Source of the DNA: Ureibacillus galli
Lineage (GTDB): Bacteria > Bacillota > Bacilli > Bacillales_A > Planococcaceae
Length of the DNA: 44,441 bases
NCBI RefSeq assembly: GCF_014836845.1
Contig: NZ_JACSQA010000028.1
Span: forward strand, 1 to 44,441
Direction: 5' to 3'
Below, piece by piece: positions 8,162 to 17,016 of the stretch. Under the pieces are notes generated by a model that ran no database searches, was not told the origin of the DNA, and worked only from the letters and a program-made list of their open reading frames with translations. Within the stretch, counting starts at the first letter, position 1. Each line of letters begins with the position of its first letter. Made by a program: the position numbers and the translations under genes.

Positions 8162-9169
8162 TTGAAATCTATTTTTATTCGGCCATATACGATTTTAATC
8201 TGTTCTCCCATTTTCATATGTGCTGTGGTGTTAATTTCTATTCTATATGGTACTAAAGATATTAGTGCCATCACTGTATGGGAAGCGATTTTTCACTTTG
8301 ATGCTAGTAATATCGATCATCAAATTATTCGAACAAGCCGCTTGCCAAGGGCGATTGCCGTTATATTAGTTGGAGCATTTCTAGCAGTAGCTGGTGCTGT
8401 TATGCAAGGTATTGCCCGAAACTATTTAGCTTCCCCTTCTTTAATGGGCGTCAATGATGGTTCTGCTTTTGTTATTACGTTAGTAATGGTGTTCTTTCCA
8501 GGATTACCTAATTATCAAATGATTTTATTATCAATGTTAGGTTCAGCTTTAGGAGCAAGTCTTGTATTTGGCTTTGGTTCTTTCATTCGAAATGGTCTTT
8601 CTCCTGTAAGATTAGCCATTATTGGGACTGTAATTGGGACGTTTTTAAGTAGCGTTGCAACTGCAGTCGCCATGTATTTTCAAGTATCTCAAACCGTTAG
8701 CGCTTGGTATAACACAAAAGTACATATGGTCGATTTAAATATGTTATTTCTTTCAATCCCCTTTGGACTGTTCGGTTTGTTATTAGCCATTGTATCAGCA
8801 AGGGCGATTACTATTACATCTTTAGGTGAGGATACGGCAATTAGTCTCGGCCAAAAGACAAAGATAATTAAACTTATTAGTATGTTATCAGTAGTTTGTT
8901 TAACGGGTACTGCTGTAGCCTTAGTAGGGAAAATTGCCTTTGTTGGTCTCGTTATACCGCATATTACAAGGTTTCTAGTAGGTGTGGATTATCGATTTAT
9001 CATTCCTTGTTCAGCGGTAATAGGGGCTTTCTTTTTAGGGCTATGCGATTTAATGAGTAGATATATTAATTTCCCTTATGAAACGCCAATCGGAGTTGTC
9101 ACTTCCCTAGTTGGTATTCCGTTTTTCTTATTTTTAATTAGAAAATTTGGGGGTGAAAGCCGTGGTTAA
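8162..9169 (+). CDS. feuB: iron-siderophore ABC permease (FeuB-like)
   Basis: A FecCD/BtuC-type permease of 335 residues with about nine or ten membrane helices. Family landmarks include RTSRLPRAIAVILVGAFLAV..GAVMQG near the start and FVGLVIPHITR before the last helices. The TTG at 8162 is chosen because AAAAAGGTG lies 6 bases before it; the in-frame GTG at 8153 falls inside that RBS. It forms the membrane channel with the next permease, and its 3' end overlaps that gene by 8 bases. Confidence 0.88.
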   Translation: MKSIFIRPYTILICSPIFICAVVLISILYGTKDISAITVWEAIFHFDASNIDHQIIRTSRLPRAIAVILVGAFLAVAGAVMQGIARNYLASPSLMGVNDGSAFVITLVMVFFPGLPNYQMILLSMLGSALGASLVFGFGSFIRNGLSPVRLAIIGTVIGTFLSSVATAVAMYFQVSQTVSAWYNTKVHMVDLNMLFLSIPFGLFGLLLAIVSARAITITSLGEDTAISLGQKTKIIKLISMLSVVCLTGTAVALVGKIAFVGLVIPHITRFLVGVDYRFIIPCSAVIGAFFLGLCDLMSRYINFPYETPIGVVTSLVGIPFFLFLIRKFGGESRG

Positions 9170-10193
9170 AAAATCATCCCGAAAGTTTTACATAACAATC
9201 GTTGTTTTTCTTTTTCTTATTTTTGTAGCTAGTTATTTACATATGACGAATGGTGTCTTTCATATGTCAGTGCTTGATGTTGTCAAGACGATTCTACGAT
9301 TTGAAAAAAATGAACAGTTTGATTTAGTTATTTTTGAATTTCGCTTGCCACGAGTAGTGATAGCCGGTCTTGTTGGTATGGGGTTGGCTTTAGCGGGAAC
9401 CGTCTTGCAAGGAATCACAAAAAATAGTCTAGCGGATCCAGGCATTATAGGGATTAATGCTGGTGCAAGCACTGCTGTTGTAATTTTTATGTTCTTCTTT
9501 CAAGTAAGATTAATGGATGCTAGCTTAAATAGCTGGGTTTCTATATTAATGATGCCGATATTCGGATTTGTAGGTGGCACTATTGCAGCAGCCCTAATTT
9601 TTCTATTTGCAGCAAAGAAACGGCAACTTGATATGCAGCGACTTATATTAACAGGAATTGCCATCAATAGTGGGTTTGGTGCTCTAACAATGTATCTTTC
9701 ATTAAAAATGAACGCTTCTGATTATGAATCGGCAGCCCTCTGGATGGCGGGCTCTATTTATAACGGGAATTGGATTTTTATTCTATCGATGCTCCCATGG
9801 CTTCTTTTATTTGGTGTTTATGTATATAAAAAAGCCCACTTACTTGATTACTTTCAATTGGAAGACAGTCAGATTATTAGTTTAGGAATTGAACTAGAAA
9901 AAGAGAAAGTAAAATTGCTTCTAGCAAGTGTTGCTTTAGTAAGTGCTTGTGTTTCGGTTTCGGGAAGCATCGGATTTATTGGATTAATGGCACCCCATAT
10001 TGCGAAACAACTTTTAGGCATTCATCATCGATACATCATTCCTTCGAGTGCCCTAATTGGTGCAGCCCTACTTATTTTAGCTGACTTTATTGGTAAAACC
10101 GTTTTTGCACCGGCAGAACTAGCCGTTGGTATAGTCGTTTCCATAATAGGGATTCCTTACTTTTTATATTTACTTGTAAAGGCGAAAGATTAG
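9162..10193 (+). CDS. feuC: iron-siderophore ABC permease (FeuC-like)
   Basis: The second FecCD-family permease, 343 residues, with the same landmarks (FEFRLPRVVIAGLVGMGLAL, GTVLQG, FIGLMAPHIAKQ). It pairs with the previous permease as a heterodimer. The GTG at 9162 has GGGGGTG 6 bases upstream and overlaps the upstream stop, which suggests translational coupling. The ATPase gene starts 10 bases after its stop. Confidence 0.88.
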   Translation: MVKKSSRKFYITIVVFLFLIFVASYLHMTNGVFHMSVLDVVKTILRFEKNEQFDLVIFEFRLPRVVIAGLVGMGLALAGTVLQGITKNSLADPGIIGINAGASTAVVIFMFFFQVRLMDASLNSWVSILMMPIFGFVGGTIAAALIFLFAAKKRQLDMQRLILTGIAINSGFGALTMYLSLKMNASDYESAALWMAGSIYNGNWIFILSMLPWLLLFGVYVYKKAHLLDYFQLEDSQIISLGIELEKEKVKLLLASVALVSACVSVSGSIGFIGLMAPHIAKQLLGIHHRYIIPSSALIGAALLILADFIGKTVFAPAELAVGIVVSIIGIPYFLYLLVKAKD

Positions 10194-10203
10194 GAGGTTG
10201 AGT

Positions 10204-10989
10204 ATGGTTACTGCATTTCAAATTGACAATTTAAGTTCGGGATATGAGAAATCGTTCATTTTTAAAGGACTTAATGTGGTCATTCCAAAGGGAAAGATTA
10301 CAACCATCATTGGACCGAATGGATGTGGCAAATCCACCTTACTAAAAACAATCGGTCGAATTTTAAAAAAAGAACATGGGGAAATTTATTTGCACAATCA
10401 AAATTTGGATGATTTATCGACAAAGGAAATTGCGAAACAATTAGCGATACTCCCCCAATCACCTAGTGCGCCATCTCAATTAAAAGTCGAAGAATTGATC
10501 TCCTATGGTCGTTATCCTCACCGGAAAAATGTTAATCGCCTATCAAAAAAAGATATAGAGATGATTGAATGGGCGATGGAAGTTACAAATACAGTAGCGT
10601 ATAGACAGCGGGAGTTAGCTCAATTATCCGGAGGGCAACGTCAACGAGTTTGGTTAGCAATGGCTTTAGCTCAAGAAACGGAGATTTTACTGTTGGATGA
10701 ACCAACTACCTATTTAGATATGGCTCACCAATTGGAAGTATTAAACATTATAAAAAATCTAAATGAAAAGCATAGTTGTACGATTGTTATGGTTTTACAT
10801 GACATAAACCATGCTGCCCGGTATTCCCATGAACTAATTGCAATGAAACAAGGTGAAATAATAAGATGTGGAACGCCTGAAGAGATTATCAATGAAGAAG
10901 TGTTAAAAGAAGTATTCCAAATTCAAGCTAAAATTTTGCGGGATGAAGAGACAAGCACACCTATATGTTTTTCTTACGATATTATATAA
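10204..10989 (+). CDS. iron-siderophore ABC transporter ATPase
   Basis: A 261-residue FecE/FepC-type ATPase: Walker A GPNGCGKST (38-46), signature LSGGQRQR (about 141), Walker B EILLLDEPTTYLD (about 160) and an H-loop in VLHDINH. It drives the two permeases. The ATG at 10204 lies 6 bases after AGGAGG. B. subtilis feuABC has no ATPase gene of its own (YusV serves it), so the dedicated ATPase here is a difference in layout. Confidence 0.9.
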   Translation: MVTAFQIDNLSSGYEKSFIFKGLNVVIPKGKITTIIGPNGCGKSTLLKTIGRILKKEHGEIYLHNQNLDDLSTKEIAKQLAILPQSPSAPSQLKVEELISYGRYPHRKNVNRLSKKDIEMIEWAMEVTNTVAYRQRELAQLSGGQRQRVWLAMALAQETEILLLDEPTTYLDMAHQLEVLNIIKNLNEKHSCTIVMVLHDINHAARYSHELIAMKQGEIIRCGTPEEIINEEVLKEVFQIQAKILRDEETSTPICFSYDII

Positions 10990-11004
10990 GGAAGGTGTTA
11001 TCAC

Positions 11005-11778
11005 TTGATTGGAAGTTTAAAATTGCATCATTTCTCCATTGAATCAAACTATACAAATTATAAATATGATATTTCTGTATATGTACCACCTATTCAAGCT
11101 CCAATGGATGGTTTTCCAGTTATTTATGTCCTCGATGGACTTAGTTATTTTCCACTAGCTAAACAAATTGTTCATTTACAATCTCGTAATACCATGAAAA
11201 CAAAGGTAGAAAGTACTATAGTCGTTGGAATATGTCATCAGGAAGAGACGATGCATAGTCGCCGCTTTTATGACTTTACAGCACCTGCAGAAAAGTACCA
11301 TTTTCCTGCCCATACAAAAGGGAAGTTGAATCATATTAAGGAAGTAGGGGGAGCAGAAAACTTCAGTTCCTTTATAACAGAAGAATTAAAACCAATGATT
11401 GAATCTCAATATAATATTAATAAGTCACAACAAGCTATCTATGGCCATTCTTTATCAGGTTATTATGTCCTTTGGAGTTATTTAACGAGACCAAATGAGT
11501 TCCAAACTTATATTGCTGTTAGTCCCTCTATTTGGTGGAATGATCGAGAATTATTTTGTTTTCTTCAAAATAGTGATATAAAAAATCTTGGTCCGATATA
11601 TATTATTGTAGGGGAGAGGGAAGGATTTATGGTGGAAGATGCTGTACATTTTTATAAGGAACTTCCTACAAGGATCAATCAACAGTTATTCATCGCAACG
11701 GATGAAAATCATGCCTCTGTCGTTCCCGCTACAATGAGTAGAGCTTTCAGGTTTTGTTTTGAAGTAAACAATCGATAA
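11005..11778 (+). CDS. ferri-siderophore esterase, alpha/beta hydrolase
   Basis: A 257-residue putative esterase of the IroE/BesA (YbbA) type. The nucleophile elbow is GHSLSG with Ser149, and a likely catalytic His is His236 in DENHAS near the C-terminus. Such enzymes cleave trilactone siderophores after import so that iron can be released in the cytoplasm; no signal peptide is seen. TTG start with AAGGAAGGTG upstream, 15 bases after the ATPase gene, last gene of the operon. A general esterase is the alternative. Confidence 0.85.
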   Translation: MIGSLKLHHFSIESNYTNYKYDISVYVPPIQAPMDGFPVIYVLDGLSYFPLAKQIVHLQSRNTMKTKVESTIVVGICHQEETMHSRRFYDFTAPAEKYHFPAHTKGKLNHIKEVGGAENFSSFITEELKPMIESQYNINKSQQAIYGHSLSGYYVLWSYLTRPNEFQTYIAVSPSIWWNDRELFCFLQNSDIKNLGPIYIIVGEREGFMVEDAVHFYKELPTRINQQLFIATDENHASVVPATMSRAFRFCFEVNNR

Positions 11779-11791
11779 TTTAACTATATAT

Positions 11792-11832
11792 AAACACCCT
11801 ATAGGATCATTTCGCCTATAGGGTGTTTTTTA
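11792..11832. terminator. bidirectional terminator
   Basis: Fourteen-base perfect arms (11792-11805 and 11815-11828) are followed by T6 on the + strand. It ends the iron operon and lies against the 3' end of the convergent YugN-like gene. Confidence 0.88.
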
Positions 11833-12240
11833 ATTAATATATTGGAGTACTTTATCAACAACTTGTTCTCCGGCTATAACCCATTTATGTTTATTTTGAA
11901 TTTCGGCATCCTTATCCACGGGATCTTGGAATTGACTAAAACCAGTAGCTTCTAATAAAGAACTTTCATCAAAATCTAAGCCAAGATTTACAACGTGTTT
12001 GATGACATAGGGAGTTTGGAATTGAATTTGCGCCTTACTTGAATCAAGCATACCGCTTGTTACAACAAAGGGGAGGCGCAAGTAAATCGTTTCTTCATTT
12101 TTCTTGTATAGAATGGTATCAAAAAACCCTTGATCATAATCCCAATAGCTTCCTAAACAAAATCCATAACGTTTAATTTTATCCCGCAAAGAGCCAAATT
12201 CTACTTGTTTCCCTTCAAGTTCGGATTCAAATTTTAGCAT
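11830..12240 (-). CDS. YugN-like family protein
   Basis: A 136-residue soluble protein recognised as the YugN family of Bacillales (SELEGKQVEFGSL near the start, WDYDQGFFDTILYKK, HKWVIAGEQVVDKVL at the end). No biochemical function is established for the family, and no catalytic motif or membrane segment is visible. AGGAGGAAACC precedes the ATG. It stands alone between the iron-operon terminator and the kinase gene. Confidence 0.75.
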   Translation of the reverse strand: MLKFESELEGKQVEFGSLRDKIKRYGFCLGSYWDYDQGFFDTILYKKNEETIYLRLPFVVTSGMLDSSKAQIQFQTPYVIKHVVNLGLDFDESSLLEATGFSQFQDPVDKDAEIQNKHKWVIAGEQVVDKVLQYIN

Positions 12241-12344
12241 TTGTGGTTTCCTCCTTTGTTTCTCCTAAAAGGATAGACAAAAATTGAGGAGCAAATACAT
12301 TGTTACATTTATTTTTGAAATTTTTTGAAATAAAAATCAAATAT

Positions 12345-13133
12345 TTATTCATGAACTTGGCTAATGGATTTTAATGGAATGGATAATAAAGCATCTTCGG
12401 TACTATTAAATGGAGAACGAATTAAAAGTAATCGTTCAATAAATTCTGTTATAGGTGGGGGTAGCTCTAATTCTTCCTGCCAACTCCGTTCCTTTTTTTT
12501 CGTTGGAGTAAAGTTTGAATAAAGTAAAAACAGAAGAAAATGACCAATAAAGTAAAGATCGCTAATGTAATTTTCGGCACGCTTAGGATTGTTGATTTCC
12601 TCTAAACGAACATCTTTCATGTAAGTAGACAATCCGAAATCAATAATATATAACTGATCATCTTTTAACAAAATATTAGGAATACGTAGATCCCGATGGA
12701 CGATTCCCTTTTTATGGATTTTTAAAACGATTTCGAGAAGTTCCTTTGTTATATGGAGAGAGCGATCGATGGAAAAGTGCATTCCATTATTGAAAATGGC
12801 TTTTTCAAAGGTTTGCCCATCCACATATTCCATTATATAGAAGGGTATTTTTTCAATTTCTCCACAAAATAAAACGGAAGGGACGTTCGATAAATCGATT
12901 TCTCTCAACATACTGATCTCTTGGGAAAACTTCTTTCGTAGTTTTTTCTTCTGGGTATGTTTTGCCTTCATTCTTTTAAGAACAAATTTCTCTTTTGTAA
13001 TTGCGTCTTCAATTAAATAGGCAACACCATAAGAACCTAAGCCAATCATTTCGATAAATTGGTAAGTTGTTTGTTGATTAATATAATCTTTTACAATCTG
13101 GTCATACTTCTTTTCCGAAAAATAATGGAACAT
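12345..13133 (-). CDS. Ser/Thr protein kinase (YrzF-like)
   Basis: A 262-residue soluble Hanks-type kinase: glycine loop GLGSYG (31-36), ATP-binding Lys53 (VLKRM), catalytic HRD (146-148) with Asn153, and DFG (165-167). No membrane or PASTA region, so it is a short cytosolic kinase. The C-lobe is compact, as in YrzF/YbdM-type proteins. Its ATG overlaps the stop of the small gene upstream (TAATG), so the two are translationally coupled. Substrate not known; the coupled Ser-rich protein is a candidate. Confidence 0.88.
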   Translation of the reverse strand: MFHYFSEKKYDQIVKDYINQQTTYQFIEMIGLGSYGVAYLIEDAITKEKFVLKRMKAKHTQKKKLRKKFSQEISMLREIDLSNVPSVLFCGEIEKIPFYIMEYVDGQTFEKAIFNNGMHFSIDRSLHITKELLEIVLKIHKKGIVHRDLRIPNILLKDDQLYIIDFGLSTYMKDVRLEEINNPKRAENYISDLYFIGHFLLFLLYSNFTPTKKKERSWQEELELPPPITEFIERLLLIRSPFNSTEDALLSIPLKSISQVHE

Positions 13134-13321
13134 TAGCTACTGAAAAAGCTACGAGAGCTGAAGAAACTTCTAGAACTACGCTTATAACCTTTTTTATAGT
13201 GTTTATGACCATAATAATTATGTTTATGAGAATAATGTTTACGACTACTACTTGAATAGCGGCGACGATGACCATGGCCATGATTTCCGCCCAATAAACC
13301 TTTTAAAATTTTATCTAACAT
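13133..13321 (-). CDS. small Ser/His/Arg/Lys-rich protein
   Basis: A 62-residue, strongly basic, low-complexity protein: an N-terminal MLDKILKGLLGG helix, a middle rich in His, Tyr, Lys and Arg, and a C-terminus with a repeated RSFFSS unit. About 18 serines would give many phosphorylation sites. Its last base overlaps the ATG of the kinase gene. An RBS-like AAAGGGATGA precedes the start. I do not recognise the family. A role as kinase substrate or as a spore or surface-associated protein is inference. Confidence 0.7.
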   Translation of the reverse strand: MLDKILKGLLGGNHGHGHRRRYSSSSRKHYSHKHNYYGHKHYKKGYKRSSRSFFSSRSFFSS

Positions 13322-13479
13322 CCAATCATCCCTTTCTAATTAGAAATTTAAGAAAAAATGTGTTGATAATTATTATACGAATTTCTTATTAGTAAGTTTC
13401 GGTTTTAAAAAGAAGAAAAACAATTTATTAATATTTGGACACAAACTGGACAATTTAAAAAAAATATTATAAAGTATAT

Positions 13480-13498
13480 TAGTTAGTTAAGCTAACTA
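13480..13498. promoter_or_regulatory. probable MarR operator
   Basis: TAGTTAG-N5-CTAACTA, perfect 7-bp arms, lies 21 bases before the MarR gene. A weak promoter (TGGACA at 13447, TAAAGT at 13470, 17-base spacer) just precedes it, so binding would block transcription. Confidence 0.65.
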
Positions 13499-13519
13499 TC
13501 TATTTTTGGAGGGATATTT

Positions 13520-13945
13520 ATGAGCGAAATAAACCGGACACTTTTTGATAGTTATAGAGACCTGTATCGTCCTTACGTCAACGTGGTAAATAGTCGACTG
13601 GCAAAATTCAATTTATTTTCCACACAATGGTTAGTATTACGTTTAATCAGCTTAAAGGGATCCTGTACATTAGTAGAAATTGCGAAGGAAACGCGCGTTG
13701 AAAAACCAAGCGTTACACGTACTATTCAAAAGTTAATAGAAATTGGATACATTGAAACGAGACAAGGGGAAGATCGAAGAGAGAAATACGTTCTTTTAAC
13801 AGAGCGCGGAACAGAAGTATATAAAGCGATACAACTTGAGTTATCTTCATTATTTGAAGAATGTATTGAAGGTATACAAGAGGAAGAGTTACATATCGCT
13901 AGAAAAGTATTGGACCGTATTTTACAAAATGTTTTAAAAAGATAG
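13520..13945 (+). CDS. MarR family transcriptional regulator
   Basis: A 141-residue protein with a winged helix-turn-helix (about 30-100): SLKGSCTLVEIAKETRVEKPSVT is the recognition region and RQGEDRREKY the wing. It acts as a dimer and probably represses itself and the MFS gene 12 bases downstream through the inverted repeat at 13480-13498. GGAGGG precedes the ATG. No sensing cysteine is obvious, so a ligand rather than an oxidant is more likely. Confidence 0.88.
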   Translation: MSEINRTLFDSYRDLYRPYVNVVNSRLAKFNLFSTQWLVLRLISLKGSCTLVEIAKETRVEKPSVTRTIQKLIEIGYIETRQGEDRREKYVLLTERGTEVYKAIQLELSSLFEECIEGIQEEELHIARKVLDRILQNVLKR

Positions 13946-13957
13946 GAGCGTAAAAAA

Positions 13958-15154
13958 GTGTTAGAAAAAGAGTCATTATGGACTAAAAATTTTATCATGA
14001 TATCATTAATCAATTTTATTGTCACATTAATTTTTTATTTACTCATCGTCGTTATTGCCGGTTATGCAGTAGATAAATTTGATGCATCAACTAGTACAGC
14101 CGGTTTAGTATCTAGTATCTTTATTATTGGATCACTATTTGGACGATTATTAACGGGAAGAATTATTACTTCTGTTGGAAGTAAAAGAACTTTACAAATA
14201 GGTTTATTTGCATTTTTTATAACAACATTTGCCTACTTTATTGCTTCAAATATACCCTCTTTAATTGTACTCCGTTTATTACATGGGATGTCGATGGGAA
14301 TTATCGGTACAACGACAGGTACTTTAATTGCACAAATTATCCCTCCTACTCGTCGTGGGGAAGGGATTGGTTATTTTAGCTTGAGTGCTGTGTTAGCTAC
14401 AGCGATTGGACCTTTTATAGGAATATTACTCACACAAAATGCTGAAAGTTTTAACACAGTCTTTATTTTTAACGCCGTTTTAGTTGTCATATGTGTATTA
14501 ATGTACTTTACCGTAGATTTAAATAAAGTAAATACAATGACGAAGGCGAAGTTAGAAACAGTAGATAAAGGATTTAAAATAAGTAACTATATTGAACCGA
14601 AAGCAGTTTCGATTTCCTTTATTGCGTTATTAGTTGGTGTTGCCTATTCGGGTGTCATGTCATTCCTATCGTTCTATGCCGAAAGTATACATTTAATAAA
14701 AGCGGGAAGTTTTTTCTTCCTAGTTTATGCGATTGTTATTTTATGTACACGCCCTATTACAGGTCCTTTAATGGATCGCAAGGGAGCGAACGTAATTGTT
14801 TACCCAAGTTTAATAATCTTTGCCTTCGGTATGTATTGCTTTAGTCAAGCGTCAAATTCGGCTATCTTTTTAATAGCTGCCGCTTTAATTGGAATTGGGT
14901 ATGGTAACTTTAGCTCTATTGCTCAAGCGCTCGCTGTAAAGGTAACTGAACCCCATCGTTATGGGTTAGCCACTTCAACTTACTTTATTTTTCTAGATTT
15001 AGGATTAGGAATAGGACCCTATATTTTAGGGTTAATAGAACCGCATACAACTTATCGAGTATTGTTCTTTGCTATGGTTCCTGTGATTTTATGTTCGCTC
15101 GTTTGTTATTATTTCCTAGTTGGTTTGAAGGAAGCTAAATTAAAGATACATTAA
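13958..15154 (+). CDS. MFS transporter
   Basis: A 398-residue major facilitator with about twelve membrane helices. The loop 2-3 motif appears as GSLFGRLLTGRIITSVGSKR, and a loop 8-9 counterpart reads RPITGPLMDRKGANV. MarR-MFS pairs usually handle drug or metabolite export. The GTG start has TAGGAG 7 bases upstream. It is co-transcribed with the MarR gene. Substrate unknown. Confidence 0.88.
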   Translation: MLEKESLWTKNFIMISLINFIVTLIFYLLIVVIAGYAVDKFDASTSTAGLVSSIFIIGSLFGRLLTGRIITSVGSKRTLQIGLFAFFITTFAYFIASNIPSLIVLRLLHGMSMGIIGTTTGTLIAQIIPPTRRGEGIGYFSLSAVLATAIGPFIGILLTQNAESFNTVFIFNAVLVVICVLMYFTVDLNKVNTMTKAKLETVDKGFKISNYIEPKAVSISFIALLVGVAYSGVMSFLSFYAESIHLIKAGSFFFLVYAIVILCTRPITGPLMDRKGANVIVYPSLIIFAFGMYCFSQASNSAIFLIAAALIGIGYGNFSSIAQALAVKVTEPHRYGLATSTYFIFLDLGLGIGPYILGLIEPHTTYRVLFFAMVPVILCSLVCYYFLVGLKEAKLKIH

Positions 15155-15157
15155 GCA

Positions 15158-15208
15158 AAAAGCTTAGTATTCACAAAAATTGAAGTGGGTACTTGGCTTT
15201 TTTTTTCC
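15158..15208 (+). terminator. terminator after the MFS gene
   Basis: Long arms (about 15158-15174 and 15185-15201) pair with a few wobbles and are followed by a T-run of about nine. Confidence 0.7.
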
Positions 15209-15485
15209 CATAAACACTTTTATAAGTTCTTTGCTCAATGGGGTTCATAACGTCTACTTGTATTCCTATGGTTGTAGCAAAGAATTGTCCTAGTATCGAT
15301 GATGCCTAAAATAATCATTACTATCTTTAGCAATAATATAAAGCTATACTTTTTTTCTTGTGTTAACTTATGAGAGAAAAAGGGCATTATTATTATTCAA
15401 TTTCAAATAAAAAAGTAGTGGCAAGTAAAAAATAGTTCGAAACTTTAGGAGCAAAAAGATAAATAAATTGAAAAAGCATATCAAA
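15209..15485. other. gene-poor spacer
   Basis: No gene can be supported here. A 44-codon open stretch on the minus strand (about 15305 down to 15171) reads like protein (ILGQFFATTIGIQVDVMNPI) but has no start or RBS. It could be the tail of a lost gene. The rest is AT-rich with no clear element. Confidence 0.4.
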
Positions 15486-15522
15486 AAAGTAGTATTAATA
15501 AATTTTTATTTAATACTACTTT
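15486..15522. terminator. bidirectional terminator
   Basis: Perfect 13-bp arms AAAGTAGTATTAA and TTAATACTACTTT have T-rich flanks in both directions. It sits at the 3' end of the minus-strand hypothetical gene. Confidence 0.8.
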
Positions 15523-15534
15523 CCTTTTTTTACT

Positions 15535-16191
15535 TTACAAAACATATTTACAAAAATACTCAGCCATTTCTTCTTTCGTTAAATTAAGTTTACGCATTAT
15601 TCCTAAGCAGTTGGACAGGATGATATCAACCCCTTCAGAGTGTTCAAAGTGAATGCCATATTCTGACTGTAAAAATTCTGCGAAATCCCATTTTTCAAAA
15701 GAGTGGCGTTTATCCCCGTTATAATAGCTTTCCATTTCGGTATATAAATCTTTAAAAAACGGCTCAAACAATTCACTTTTTTTCATTAAATGACGATACG
15801 TGCTATTACTTGTAGGTACTTTCGCTGCATAAACGTCTTTTGAAATAATTTGGATTATATCTTCCGCATTGATATATTCACTTGTTGTTTCTTCTATGAT
15901 CCAGATAGCGCATTGAAATAACGGGTGGGATTCGAAGGAGTGAACATTTTCTAATTTCTTTCGAAAAAATTTCTTAAGAATAACCCCTTCCTCGGAAACA
16001 TAAAGCACTTCATAGTGAAAGGTTGTATCTAAATCCCAATGATTGTATTCCTCAAGTATTGCATAGCTTTCACCAAAAAGTATATCCGTTTGCATGTGGG
16101 TTGGTTGAAAGTCGTAATAAGTAGAGCCTTCTACCGCATGCCCAAAATACTTTAAATAGACGTCATGGACATCCTTTTTACTTGGATTCAC
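15535..16191 (-). CDS. hypothetical protein, 218 residues
   Basis: Family not recognised. The product is soluble and acidic, with many aromatic residues (FQPTHMQTDILFGESYAIL, HYEVLYVSEEG) and no membrane segment, signal peptide or catalytic motif. The C-terminus (ILSNCLGIMRKLNLTKEEMAEYFCKYVL) looks helical. The open frame starts at a GTG (16191) with no good RBS, so the true start is uncertain. It stands alone with its own terminator. Confidence 0.65.
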   Translation of the reverse strand: MNPSKKDVHDVYLKYFGHAVEGSTYYDFQPTHMQTDILFGESYAILEEYNHWDLDTTFHYEVLYVSEEGVILKKFFRKKLENVHSFESHPLFQCAIWIIEETTSEYINAEDIIQIISKDVYAAKVPTSNSTYRHLMKKSELFEPFFKDLYTEMESYYNGDKRHSFEKWDFAEFLQSEYGIHFEHSEGVDIILSNCLGIMRKLNLTKEEMAEYFCKYVL

Positions 16192-16521
16192 AAGACATAG
16201 ACTATATTTTTCTTTTGGAATGACAAATTGAAGAATAAAATTCAGCTCCTTCTAAGTTGTTCGCCTAATAGCGTTTGGCGGAATTGAAAGAAAAAGCAAT
16301 GTCGTTAAAACATATTCAAGAAAATGGATAATATTCGTAAGTACATATTGAATTATATGGGATTTATTAAGTGGATTAGATGAACGATTTTAAGGGGGAA
16401 AAGACAAACTAAATGAAAAAAGTTTTCAAAGAAAATTGCCTATTAGGGATACTCAACCCATGCCTATCTTTTATTCCTACATAAATTAATGTTAGCTCAT
16501 AAAAGAAGGGAGGATTTTGCA
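16192..16521. other. intergenic stretch with no supported gene
   Basis: Contains a short hairpin (CGCC...GGCG near 16262-16280) and a 23-codon frame at 16414 whose nearest GGGGGA is too far away to be convincing. The RBS of the next gene (GAAGGGAGGA) is at 16504-16513. Confidence 0.4.
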
Positions 16522-16965
16522 ATGCGTCCTATTGATTTTAATGATGAGTCCCCACAACGTCAATCATTCCCAGGAGGGTTCCCAGGATTTCCAGGAGGAG
16601 GTTTTCCGGGTGGAGGATTTCCAGGATTCCCGGGTGGCGGAGGTCCAGGAGGAGGGTTTCCAGGAGGAGGTTTCCCAGGAGGAGGCCCAGGTCAACTTCA
16701 AGCTCCAACTTCACCACCACCAAGCTTTACACCGCAAATGACTACATTTCAACAACAAGAATTCGCTAGCAGAGGTGGAGTAGGTGGAATAAGACGGTGT
16801 TTCTTCCGAAATACTTTTATTTGGTTAAGAAACGGTAATAGTTTTTGGTTCTTCCCTATGATTGCTTTTGGAAATCAAATTATTGGATTCCGATGGAGAG
16901 GAACGAGAGGTTGGGTGTATGATTCCATCAATCGAAATCGAATACTGTTCTTCCAATGCTTTTAA
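16522..16965 (+). CDS. Gly/Pro/Phe-rich protein with aromatic C-terminal domain
   Basis: A 147-residue protein in three parts: a short polar N-terminus (MRPIDFNDESPQRQ); a low-complexity segment (about 15-58) made of FPGG, FPGGG and GFPG units; a Pro/Gln linker; and a C-terminal domain (about 90-147) rich in Phe, Trp, Arg and Ile with two Cys (RRCFFRNTF, LFFQCF). No signal peptide. The composition recalls spore-coat or surface proteins of Bacillales, but I do not recognise the family. GAAGGGAGGA precedes the ATG at 16522. Own terminator downstream. Confidence 0.75.
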   Translation: MRPIDFNDESPQRQSFPGGFPGFPGGGFPGGGFPGFPGGGGPGGGFPGGGFPGGGPGQLQAPTSPPPSFTPQMTTFQQQEFASRGGVGGIRRCFFRNTFIWLRNGNSFWFFPMIAFGNQIIGFRWRGTRGWVYDSINRNRILFFQCF

Positions 16966-17016
16966 TTAACATTCTCTATTCACCCACCTCCTAAAAGAAC
17001 GGAATACCCCATTTCA

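Noticed and set aside
16414-16485. 23-codon frame MKKVFKENCLLGIL before the Gly/Pro-rich gene
   Set aside because: Too short, the nearest GGGGGA is about 14 bases away, and no family is recognisable.
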